From: Pseudomonadota bacterium
GTDB lineage: Bacteria; Pseudomonadota; Alphaproteobacteria; Caulobacterales; Caulobacteraceae
Direction of reading: 5' to 3'
Length of the DNA stretch: 12,087 nucleotides
NCBI GenBank assembly: GCA_023409795.1
Contig: JAEYQX010000155.1
Coordinates: 1-12,087 of the forward strand
Below the pieces are notes generated by a model. The model did not search any database. It was not told the DNA's origin and saw only the letters and a program-made list of their open reading frames with translations. Position numbers and translations under genes: made by a program. Numbering within the stretch: position 1 is the stretch's first letter; every line of letters begins with the position of its first letter. Below are positions 7,119 through 12,087 of this stretch, one piece after another.

Positions 7119-7652
7119 ATGTCCCGTATTGGCAAGAAAACCATCACTGTGCCGAAGGGCGTGACTGTCACGCTCAACGGTCAGAATGTCACCGTCAAGG
7201 GTCCGAAGGGCGAACTGTCCTGGACCGTGGCCGACGAGATCGAAGTCAAGCAGGAAGGCGACGAACTGTCGCTGACCCCGCGCTCGGACACGGCTCGCGC
7301 CAATGCCATGTGGGGCCTGTCGCGCACCCTGGTGTCCAACATGGTCACCGGTGTTACCGAAGGCTTCGAAAAGACCCTGGAACTGGTCGGCGTGGGTTAC
7401 CGCGCCGCCCTGAAGGGTTCGTCGCTGTCGCTGCAGCTCGGCTTCTCGCACGAAGTCGACATCGCTCCGCCGGCTGGCATCACCTTCGCCGTGCCGAAGC
7501 AGACCGAGATCAAGATCTCGGGCAACGACAAGCAGGCCGTTGGTGAAATCGCCGCCGTCATTCGCAAGCTGCGTCCGCCTGAGCCCTACAAGGGCAAGGG
7601 TGTGCGCTACCAGGGCGAAACCGTCCGGCGCAAGGAAGGCAAGAAGAAGTAA
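7119..7652 (+). CDS. rplF: 50S ribosomal protein L6
   Basis: L6 lies at the base of the L7/L12 stalk, near the sarcin-ricin loop and the binding site of translational GTPases. The 177-residue product equals the normal length. It starts MSRIGKKTITVPKGVTV, holds two homologous RNA-binding domains, and ends with the signature KLRPPEPYKGKGVRYQGE (about 149-166) followed by a Lys-rich tail. The ELVGVGYRAALKGSSLSLQLG stretch in the middle is the start of the second domain. It begins one base after the rpsH stop, and three bases separate it from rplR. Confidence 0.97.
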   Translation: MSRIGKKTITVPKGVTVTLNGQNVTVKGPKGELSWTVADEIEVKQEGDELSLTPRSDTARANAMWGLSRTLVSNMVTGVTEGFEKTLELVGVGYRAALKGSSLSLQLGFSHEVDIAPPAGITFAVPKQTEIKISGNDKQAVGEIAAVIRKLRPPEPYKGKGVRYQGETVRRKEGKKK

Positions 7653-7655
7653 GTC

Positions 7656-8012
7656 ATGGCTCTTTCTCTGCAACAACAAGCCAAGCGCCGCGCCGAACGC
7701 AACCGTCGTCGCCTCAAGGCAGTCGCCAACGGCCGCCTGCGCCTGTCGGTGTACCGTTCGGACAAGAACATCTCGGCCCAGATCATCGACGATGCCCAGG
7801 GCATCACGGTGGCTGCCGCTTCCTCGCTCGAGGGTGGCAAGGGTTCCAAGGGTTCGGACGTTGCCGCTGCCGCCGCCATTGGCAAGCTGATTGCCGAACG
7901 CGCAATCGAAAAGGGCGTCAAGGACGTCGTCTTCGACCGCGGTGGCTACATCTATCACGGCCGCGTCAAGGCGCTGGCGGAGGCCGCGCGCGAAGCCGGC
8001 CTGAACTTCTAA
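7656..8012 (+). CDS. rplR: 50S ribosomal protein L18
   Basis: L18 binds 5S rRNA together with L5 and attaches it to the large subunit. The 118-residue length is standard. The N-terminal region is strongly basic (QQQAKRRAERNRRRLKAV, about 6-23) and binds RNA. It is followed by the core RLRLSVYRSDKNISAQIID and the C-terminal signature VVFDRGGYIYHGRVKALAEA (about 91-110). The purine-rich end of rplF, with AAGAAGAAG, serves as ribosome binding site. It sits between rplF and rpsE as in most bacteria. Confidence 0.97.
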   Translation: MALSLQQQAKRRAERNRRRLKAVANGRLRLSVYRSDKNISAQIIDDAQGITVAAASSLEGGKGSKGSDVAAAAAIGKLIAERAIEKGVKDVVFDRGGYIYHGRVKALAEAAREAGLNF

Positions 8013-8025
8013 GGGATCGGTAAGC

Positions 8026-8628
8026 ATGGCTCGTGAACCCCAACGCGGACAAGGTGGTCAGAACCGCGACCGCCGCGACCGCAACGCCCCCGCTGTCGAT
8101 GGTCCGGATTCGGACATCATCGAGAAGCTGGTGCACATCAACCGCGTCGCCGCCACCGTGAAGGGTGGCGGTCGTTTCTCGTTCGCTGCCCTGATGGTCG
8201 TCGGTGACGGCAAGGGCCGCGTTGGCTTCGGTCACGGCAAGGCCCGTGAAGTGCCGGAAGCCATCCGCAAGGCGACCGAAGAAGCCAAGAAGACCATGAT
8301 CCGCGTTCCGCTCCGCGAGAACCGCACCCTGCACCACGACGGCAACGGCCGTTGGGGCGCTGGCAAGATCATGATGCGCGCTGCCCCTCCGGGGACCGGC
8401 GTCATCGCGGGTGGTCCGATGCGTGCGGTCCTCGAAACCCTCGGCGTCCAGGACGTCGTGGGCAAGTCGACCGGCTCGTCGAACCCCTACAACATGATCC
8501 GTGCGACCTTCGAGGCGCTGAAGGGTCAATCGTCGCCGCGTCAGGTGGCATCGAAGCGTGGCAAGAAGGTCGCTGACCTGATGGGCCGCCGCAACGATGG
8601 TGCCTCGGCCGAAACGATCGAGGGCTGA
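8026..8628 (+). CDS. rpsE: 30S ribosomal protein S5
   Basis: S5 lies on the back of the 30S subunit near the decoding region and affects accuracy and spectinomycin response. The 200-residue product has a hydrophilic Arg/Gln/Gly-rich N-terminal extension of about 20 residues compared with E. coli. Next come the double-stranded RNA-binding-like domain (INRVAATVKGGGRFSFAAL, about 38-56; GKGRVGFGHGKAREVPEAI) and the C-terminal domain (PPGTGVIAGGPMRAVLETLG). In the spectinomycin loop the position of E. coli Arg29 is Gly49. AAGGGA just after rplR is the ribosome binding site. The gene ends in tandem stops TGA TAG (8626-8631). Confidence 0.97.
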   Translation: MAREPQRGQGGQNRDRRDRNAPAVDGPDSDIIEKLVHINRVAATVKGGGRFSFAALMVVGDGKGRVGFGHGKAREVPEAIRKATEEAKKTMIRVPLRENRTLHHDGNGRWGAGKIMMRAAPPGTGVIAGGPMRAVLETLGVQDVVGKSTGSSNPYNMIRATFEALKGQSSPRQVASKRGKKVADLMGRRNDGASAETIEG

Positions 8629-8633
8629 TAGAC

Positions 8634-8828
8634 ATGGCCAAGAACGATAAAGCCACGGTCACCGTCCGCCAGACGGCCAGCCCGATCCGCCGCACGGCTG
8701 ATCAGCGCGCCACCCTGGTGGGCCTGGGCCTGAACCGCATCGGTCGTGAAGCGACCCTGGAAGATACTCCCTCGGTTCGCGGGATGATCGCCAAGGTTCG
8801 CCACATGGTCGAAGTGGTCGAAAAATAA
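8634..8828 (+). CDS. rpmD: 50S ribosomal protein L30
   Basis: L30 is a small 50S protein with a ferredoxin-like fold. The 64-residue product has the bacterial length. It shows VTVRQTASPIRRTADQRATL (about 9-28), LGLNRIGREATLEDTPSVRG and IAKVRHMVEVVE, all typical of the family. GAGGG inside the end of rpsE can act as the ribosome binding site. It is the last gene of the tightly packed part of the cluster. It is followed by a gap of 156 bases with two terminator-like hairpins instead of running straight into rplO. Confidence 0.96.
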   Translation: MAKNDKATVTVRQTASPIRRTADQRATLVGLGLNRIGREATLEDTPSVRGMIAKVRHMVEVVEK

Positions 8829-8834
8829 GTGTCT

Positions 8835-8862
8835 CGCCCTCCCTCGGAAACGGGGGAGGGCG
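8835..8862 (+). terminator. Strong hairpin after rpmD, candidate intrinsic terminator
   Basis: Bases 8835-8846 pair perfectly with 8851-8862 in a 12-base-pair stem (one G-U pair), closing a GAAA tetraloop at 8847-8850. The stem is very GC-rich and is followed by TTTCGCTTT, a broken T-run. It begins seven bases after the rpmD stop. This is seen directly. That it stops transcription, rather than protecting a 3' end or acting as an attenuator that lets part of the flow through, is inference. Confidence 0.75.
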
Positions 8863-8897
8863 TTTCGCTTTCAAGAAGCATCTTGTGATGCCTCGTC

Positions 8898-8927
8898 AGG
8901 TCGCCTAGAAGGCGGCCTTCAATTTTT
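8898..8927 (+). terminator. Second hairpin with T-run, candidate intrinsic terminator
   Basis: Bases 8898-8905 pair with 8911-8918 (eight pairs, one G-U) around the loop TAGAA. Four bases later comes a run of five T at 8923-8927. This is closer to the textbook terminator form than the hairpin before it. An overlapping alternative stem, GAAGG/CCTTC with loop CGG (8908-8920), competes for the same bases and ends even closer to the T-run. The two forms could be alternative states, but that is speculative. Confidence 0.6.
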
Positions 8928-8942
8928 CCACGCCGAGTCAGG

Positions 8943-8967
8943 TTGCCTGTCAGCCTGGCGCTAGAAC
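8943..8967 (+). promoter_or_regulatory. Candidate Caulobacter-type housekeeping promoter before rplO
   Basis: TTGCCTG (8943-8949), ten bases, then GCTAGAAC (8960-8967). This fits the Caulobacter housekeeping sigma consensus TTGaCgS-N10-14-GCTANAWC: the -10 part matches fully and the -35 part at five of seven positions. Transcription would start near 8972, giving a very short leader that opens with the rplO Shine-Dalgarno. A GAGTC (GANTC type, the CcrM methylation site in Caulobacter) lies at 8935-8939, directly upstream. Function is inferred. Confidence 0.45.
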
Positions 8968-8984
8968 CCGAAAGGATCAGGCAC

Positions 8985-9578
8985 ATGAAACTGAACGAAA
9001 TCCGCGACAACGAAGGCGCCCACACCAAGCGCATGCGCGTCGGCCGTGGCCCGGGCTCGGGCAAGGGCAAGACCGCCGGCCGTGGTGTCAAGGGTCAGAA
9101 GTCGCGTTCGGGCGTCGCCATCGGCGGCTTCGAAGGCGGCCAGATGCCGCTGTACATGCGTATGCCGAAGCGCGGCTTCAACAACCCGAACGCGCTGAAG
9201 CTGGCTGAAGTCAACCTGTGGCGCATCCAGGAAGCCGTCGACGCTGGCAAGCTCGACGCCAAGGCTGAAATCAACGGCGCCGCCCTGGTGGCCGCCGGTG
9301 TGATCCGTCGCGTCAAGGACGGCGTCCGCGTCCTGGGCGAAGGCGAACTGAAGGCCAAGCTGAACCTGGTCGTCTGGTCGGCCTCGGCCGGTGCCATCAA
9401 GGCCATCGAAGGCGCTGGCGGCAAGGTCGAGCAGCAGCGCATCGCCGCTGAAGCCAAGGCGGCTGCCCGCCTGGAGAAGCGCAACGCTGCCAAGGGCAAG
9501 GCTCCCGAGCCCAAGGCTCCGAAGGGCGATGCCAACAAGATCTCGGCCCGCGCCAAGCGCACGGCTGCCAAGGCTTAA
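8985..9578 (+). CDS. rplO: 50S ribosomal protein L15 with long C-terminal tail
   Basis: L15 is a 50S assembly protein that spans 23S rRNA domains. I use ATG 8985 because AAAGGA (8971-8976) lies eight bases upstream and the product then starts MKLNEIRDNEGAHTKRMRVG, the standard N-terminus; the frame is open further upstream without a better start. The 197 residues contain the Gly-rich region GRGPGSGKGKTAGRG (20-34), the signature GGFEGGQMPLYMRMPKRGF (47-65 or so) and the C-terminal domain to about residue 149. Residues 150-197 form an Ala/Lys-rich tail beyond the usual 145-160-residue length. Both flanking gaps are long and structured, so the gene may be transcribed on its own. Confidence 0.96.
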   Translation: MKLNEIRDNEGAHTKRMRVGRGPGSGKGKTAGRGVKGQKSRSGVAIGGFEGGQMPLYMRMPKRGFNNPNALKLAEVNLWRIQEAVDAGKLDAKAEINGAALVAAGVIRRVKDGVRVLGEGELKAKLNLVVWSASAGAIKAIEGAGGKVEQQRIAAEAKAAARLEKRNAAKGKAPEPKAPKGDANKISARAKRTAAKA

Positions 9579-9586
9579 TATCGACG

Positions 9587-9651
9587 TCGTCATCCCGTTC
9601 GGAGGCTCTTATCCAGAGCTTCCGACGGGGCTTCCGCCGACGGGATGACGA
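9587..9651. repeat. Complex intergenic palindrome between rplO and secY
   Basis: An outer inverted repeat of 12 perfect pairs (9587-9598 with 9640-9651; core CGTCATCCCGT and its complement) encloses an inner hairpin of ten pairs (9599-9608 with 9616-9625, one G-U). The right side also carries a partial duplication, GCTTCCGACGGG at 9618-9629 and GCTTCCGCCGACGGG at 9630-9644. The left inner arm can therefore pair with either copy. There is no T-run behind it. The shape resembles dispersed palindromic intergenic elements of bacteria; that it is repeated elsewhere in this genome is inference. Confidence 0.65.
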
Positions 9652-9657
9652 AATTGT

Positions 9658-9687
9658 GGAAGCGGCCCTCGCAAGACGGCCGCTTTC
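9658..9687 (+). terminator. Hairpin before secY, candidate intrinsic terminator
   Basis: AAGCGGCC (9660-9667) pairs with GGCCGCTT (9678-9685) around a ten-base loop. The stem can be extended by G-U and G-C pairs to 9658/9687. Three T (9684-9686) lie at the end of the stem, a weak U-tract. Its position, 80 bases after the rplO stop and 38 before secY, suits a terminator of the rplO transcript. It could also be a structural part of the secY leader. Confidence 0.5.
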
Positions 9688-9703
9688 CGCCTATCTGACG
9701 ACG

Positions 9704-9713
9704 AGACTAGTCT
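9704..9713. promoter_or_regulatory. Perfect 10-base palindrome upstream of secY
   Basis: AGACTAGTCT is a perfect palindrome ending 12 bases before the secY ATG and directly before its GGGGA ribosome binding site. It could be an operator half-site pair or a promoter fragment, but a 10-base palindrome can also occur by chance. No good promoter match to the consensus used for rplO was found in 9579-9725. Confidence 0.2.
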
Positions 9714-9725
9714 TGGGGATAGCTG

Positions 9726-11105
9726 ATGGCTTCGGCCGCTGAACAACTCGCCGCTAACATGAACATGGGCTCGTTCGCCAAGGCGACCGAGCTGCATAAA
9801 CGCCTGCTGTTCACGCTGGGCGCGCTGCTGGTCTACCGGATCGGCACCTATGTTCCCATTCCGGGCATTAATTCCGAGGCCTTCCTGGCCTTCTTCCAGA
9901 ATCCTGATGGTCAGCGCGGCATCCTGGACATGTTCAACATGTTCTCGGGTGGTGCGGTTGAACGTATGGCTGTCTTTGCCCTGAACGTGATGCCATACAT
10001 CTCGGCCTCGATCATCGTTCAGCTGATGGGTGCGGTCTACCCGCCCTGGGAGAAGCTGAAGAAGGAGGGTGGCGAAAGCGGGCGCAAGCAGCTGAACCAA
10101 TACACCCGCTACCTCACGGTCTTCCTGGCCCTGGCCCAGTCCTTTGGCATCGCGGCGGGCCTGAATGCCCAGCCGGGCCTGATCGACGAGCCGGGCCTGT
10201 TCTTCATCATCTCGACGGTCACCACCCTGACCGGCGGCACCATGTTCCTGATGTGGCTGGGTGAGCAGGTGACGGCGCGCGGCGTCGGCAACGGCATCTC
10301 GCTGATCATCTTCGCCGGTATCGTCGCGGTCCTGCCCTCGACCATCGCCCGCCTGCTGAGCCTGACCCAGCAAGGCCAGATGTCGGCCTTTGCCCTGCTG
10401 GGCATCGCCATCCTGGCCGTGGCCACCGTGGTCTTCATCGTCTTCATGGAGCGCGCCCAGCGCCGTCTTCTGATCCAGTATCCGAAGCGCCAGGAAGGCA
10501 ACCGCGTCATGGGTGGGGAGCGCTCCTTCCTGCCGCTGAAGGTGAACACTGCGGGTGTCATTCCCGCCATCTTCGCCTCGTCGCTGCTGATGCTGCCGAC
10601 GACCGTGGCTCAGTTCACGGCCAATGCGAACCTGCCGGAGTGGCTGAGCTGGCTGCCGACGGTGACGGCCCAGCTGACCCATGGTCAGCCGGTCTTCATC
10701 ATCCTGTATGCCGCCCTGATCATCTTCTTCTGCTTCTTCTACACCTCGATCACCTTCAACCCTGACGACACGGCCGAGAACCTGCGCAAGTATGGTGGCT
10801 TCCTGCCGGGCATCCGTCCGGGCAAGCGGACGGCCGAGTATCTGGACTATGTCCTGACCCGCCTGACGGTCATCGGTGCAGCCTACATCACCCTGGTCTG
10901 CCTGCTGCCCGAGTTCCTGGTGATGGGGGGCAACAATGCCCTCTACTTCGGCGGCACCTCGCTGCTGATCGTGGTCTCGGTGACGATGGACACGGTGGCC
11001 CAGATCCAGTCGCAACTGCTGGCCCACCAGTATGAAGGCCTGATCAAGAAGGCCAAGCTGCGCGGCCGCGGCGGTCGTGGCGGTGCTGCGCCTGTTCGTC
11101 GCTGA
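9726..11105 (+). CDS. secY: Protein translocase subunit SecY
   Basis: SecY is the channel of the SecYEG translocon in the inner membrane, which exports and inserts nascent proteins with SecA or the ribosome. The 459-residue product has about ten hydrophobic helices, roughly at 26-44, 80-103, 126-146, 158-178, 188-207, 221-240, 276-296, 322-341, 377-397 and 407-426. The plug region DMFNMFSGGAVERMAVFALN (68-87), the cytosolic loop YPKRQEGNRVMGG and the second loop around IRPGKRTAEYLDYVLTR are clear; Arg364 is the likely counterpart of E. coli Arg357. The C-terminus is basic and Arg/Gly-rich. GGGGA (9715-9719) lies six bases before the ATG. It is 18 bases from adk. Confidence 0.98.
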   Translation: MASAAEQLAANMNMGSFAKATELHKRLLFTLGALLVYRIGTYVPIPGINSEAFLAFFQNPDGQRGILDMFNMFSGGAVERMAVFALNVMPYISASIIVQLMGAVYPPWEKLKKEGGESGRKQLNQYTRYLTVFLALAQSFGIAAGLNAQPGLIDEPGLFFIISTVTTLTGGTMFLMWLGEQVTARGVGNGISLIIFAGIVAVLPSTIARLLSLTQQGQMSAFALLGIAILAVATVVFIVFMERAQRRLLIQYPKRQEGNRVMGGERSFLPLKVNTAGVIPAIFASSLLMLPTTVAQFTANANLPEWLSWLPTVTAQLTHGQPVFIILYAALIIFFCFFYTSITFNPDDTAENLRKYGGFLPGIRPGKRTAEYLDYVLTRLTVIGAAYITLVCLLPEFLVMGGNNALYFGGTSLLIVVSVTMDTVAQIQSQLLAHQYEGLIKKAKLRGRGGRGGAAPVRR

Positions 11106-11123
11106 TTGTCGGGGGGAGAGACA

Positions 11124-11687
11124 ATGAACCTGATCCTGTTCGGACCGCCGGCTGCCGGCAAGGGCACCCAGGCCAAGCGTCTGGTCGAGGGTCGCGGCAT
11201 GATCCAGCTGTCCACCGGCGACATGCTGCGTGCCGCCATCGCCTCGGGCTCGGAACTTGGCCTCAAGGTCAAGGACGTCCTGGCCCGCGGTGACCTGGTG
11301 ACCGACGAGATCGTCATCGCTCTCATCGAGGATCGCCTGCCCGAGGCCGAGGCTGCGGGTGGCGCGATCTTCGACGGCTTCCCCCGCAATGTCGCCCAGG
11401 CCGAAGCCCTGGACGCCATGCTGGCCAAGCGCGGTGCCAAGATCGACCGCGTCATCCGCCTCAAGGTTGACGATGCGGCCCTGACCCAGCGCATCACGAG
11501 GCGTTTCGAGGAGCAGGGGCGTCCCGACGACAACCCCGAGACCTTCAAGGATCGCCTGGCGGTCTATAACGGCCAGACGGCCCCACTGCTTCCCTATTAC
11601 GAAGCCCAGGGCAAGCTGACCGAGGTCGACGGCATGGGCGACATCGAGACCGTCGCCAAAGCCATCGACGCGGCGCTGGACGCCTGA
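11124..11687 (+). CDS. adk: Adenylate kinase (short-LID form)
   Basis: Adenylate kinase interconverts ATP + AMP and 2 ADP in the cytoplasm. I choose ATG 11124 because GGGGGGAGAG (11111-11120) lies just upstream and the product begins MNLILFGPPAAGKGTQ, where the P-loop (7-15) follows the first strand directly; a TTG upstream in frame has no such support. The 187 residues show STGDMLRA (30-37) and FDGFPRN (83-89) for AMP binding. The LID segment RRFEEQGRPDDNPETFKDRL (about 126-145) lacks the zinc-binding insert, so this is the short form. The P-loop has Ala where GPPGAGKG is the commonest form. secY-adk adjacency is usual in many bacteria. Confidence 0.97.
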   Translation: MNLILFGPPAAGKGTQAKRLVEGRGMIQLSTGDMLRAAIASGSELGLKVKDVLARGDLVTDEIVIALIEDRLPEAEAAGGAIFDGFPRNVAQAEALDAMLAKRGAKIDRVIRLKVDDAALTQRITRRFEEQGRPDDNPETFKDRLAVYNGQTAPLLPYYEAQGKLTEVDGMGDIETVAKAIDAALDA

Positions 11688-11735
11688 TCGGCGCTTGTGG
11701 CTGATCCTTTGTTCGGGCCGGGCGTTAGCCCTGCC

Positions 11736-12087
11736 ATGAATTCCGGATCGGCTGCGCCAGGACCAAAGACTTCAAACGGCCGTCGCTCGTTCCGGGCGGC
11801 GGCCGTTGTTCTTGTCGGGCTGGTCCATGCGGCGGCCTTCCTGGCCCTGGGCGTAGGCCAGGGCGTAACCCCGCCTGCCGTGCCAGAGCCTTTTGTGGTC
11901 GATCTGATCCCGCCGCCGCCCCTGCCGCAGCCCGACCCGCCGCCGCCTCCGCCCGAGCCGGAGCCAGCGCCTGATCCCGGAGGCGGAGCCCCGGCCCAGG
12001 CCTCACGCGTGTACCGGCCACCGACCCCGCCCCCGCCGGTGCCAGAGCTGCCCATCGCGCCCCCGGTCCCGGCACCGGAGCCGGAAC
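11736..12087 (+). CDS. TonB-like energy transducer, N-terminal part (3' end outside window)
   Basis: This frame is open from ATG 11736 to the window end (117 codons). Residues 1-20 are polar with an Arg cluster (GRRSFR), residues about 21-40 form one hydrophobic helix, then FVVDLIPPPP (53-62) leads into a long Pro/Glu-rich stretch. That layout is typical of TonB-family proteins, which couple the proton-motive force through ExbB-ExbD to outer-membrane receptors. In the SHLS pattern of the E. coli TonB helix, His (His31) and Leu (Leu38) have counterparts, but the two Ser positions are Val27 and Gln42. The C-terminal domain that would settle the call is outside the window. No clear ribosome binding site precedes the ATG, and GTG 11697 or TTG 11709 are in-frame alternatives. 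The frame is the same as adk, separated by its TGA. Codon use (GTA, GGA, CCA, TCA) is less biased than in its neighbours. Another Pro-rich membrane protein is possible. Confidence 0.7.
   Translation, partial: MNSGSAAPGPKTSNGRRSFRAAAVVLVGLVHAAAFLALGVGQGVTPPAVPEPFVVDLIPPPPLPQPDPPPPPPEPEPAPDPGGGAPAQASRVYRPPTPPPPVPELPIAPPVPAPEPE

Noticed and set aside
9609..11027. A 472-codon minus-strand open frame opposite secY
   Set aside because: It is composed of Gln/Asp/His/Gly-rich text typical of antisense frames, and the opposite strand holds a full, certain secY.
11106..11123. TTG start for adk at 11106
   Set aside because: It would place six extra residues before the P-loop strand and lies upstream of the strong GGGGGGAGAG ribosome binding site.
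11688..11735. Promoter or terminator between adk and the TonB-like gene
   Set aside because: TTGTTCG and GTTAGC are present but with a spacer of only eight bases and a poor -10, and no stable hairpin with a T-run is visible.
11844..11864. Seven-pair inverted repeat GCCCTGG/CCAGGGC after adk
   Set aside because: It lies inside the membrane-helix coding part of the TonB-like gene, has no T-run, and similar repeats are common in GC-rich code.

Overview
The window is a GC-rich stretch from an alphaproteobacterium, most likely in the Caulobacterales (Caulobacter, Phenylobacterium or Brevundimonas type; genus not resolved). The reasons are alphaproteobacterial r-protein features (Ala-rich L3 tail, zinc-free long S14, short-LID adenylate kinase, secY followed by adk rather than rpmJ) and a Caulobacter-like housekeeping promoter match before rplO. 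All genes are on the + strand.

Bases 1-5120 hold the S10 cluster: the end of rpsJ, then rplC, rplD, rplW, rplB, rpsS, rplV, rpsC, rplP, rpmC and rpsQ. Bases 5139-8828 hold the first part of the spc cluster: rplN, rplX, rplE, rpsN, rpsH, rplF, rplR, rpsE and rpmD. Gaps in this run are 0-20 bases and several stops and starts overlap, so it reads as one long translationally coupled transcript. The 18-base gap between rpsQ and rplN shows no terminator, so the two classical operons appear fused.

The compact pattern breaks after rpmD. A 156-base gap (8829-8984) contains two terminator-like hairpins and a candidate promoter before rplO. A 147-base gap (9579-9725) contains a complex palindromic element, another terminator-like hairpin and a 10-base palindrome before secY. 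rplO thus looks insulated on both sides. secY and adk follow, 18 bases apart.

After adk, where many alphaproteobacteria continue with rpsM-rpsK-rpoA-rplQ, there is the start of a TonB-like protein: one membrane helix, then a Pro-rich stretch that runs off the window end. Its codon use is less biased than that of the ribosomal genes.

Functionally the window supplies proteins of both ribosomal subunits, the membrane channel for nascent chains (SecY) and an enzyme that keeps adenylate pools in balance (Adk). It is largely a conserved core region. I found no defence system, mobile element, CRISPR array or wholly new system. The interest lies in the two structured intergenic gaps and in the TonB-like gene at the edge.
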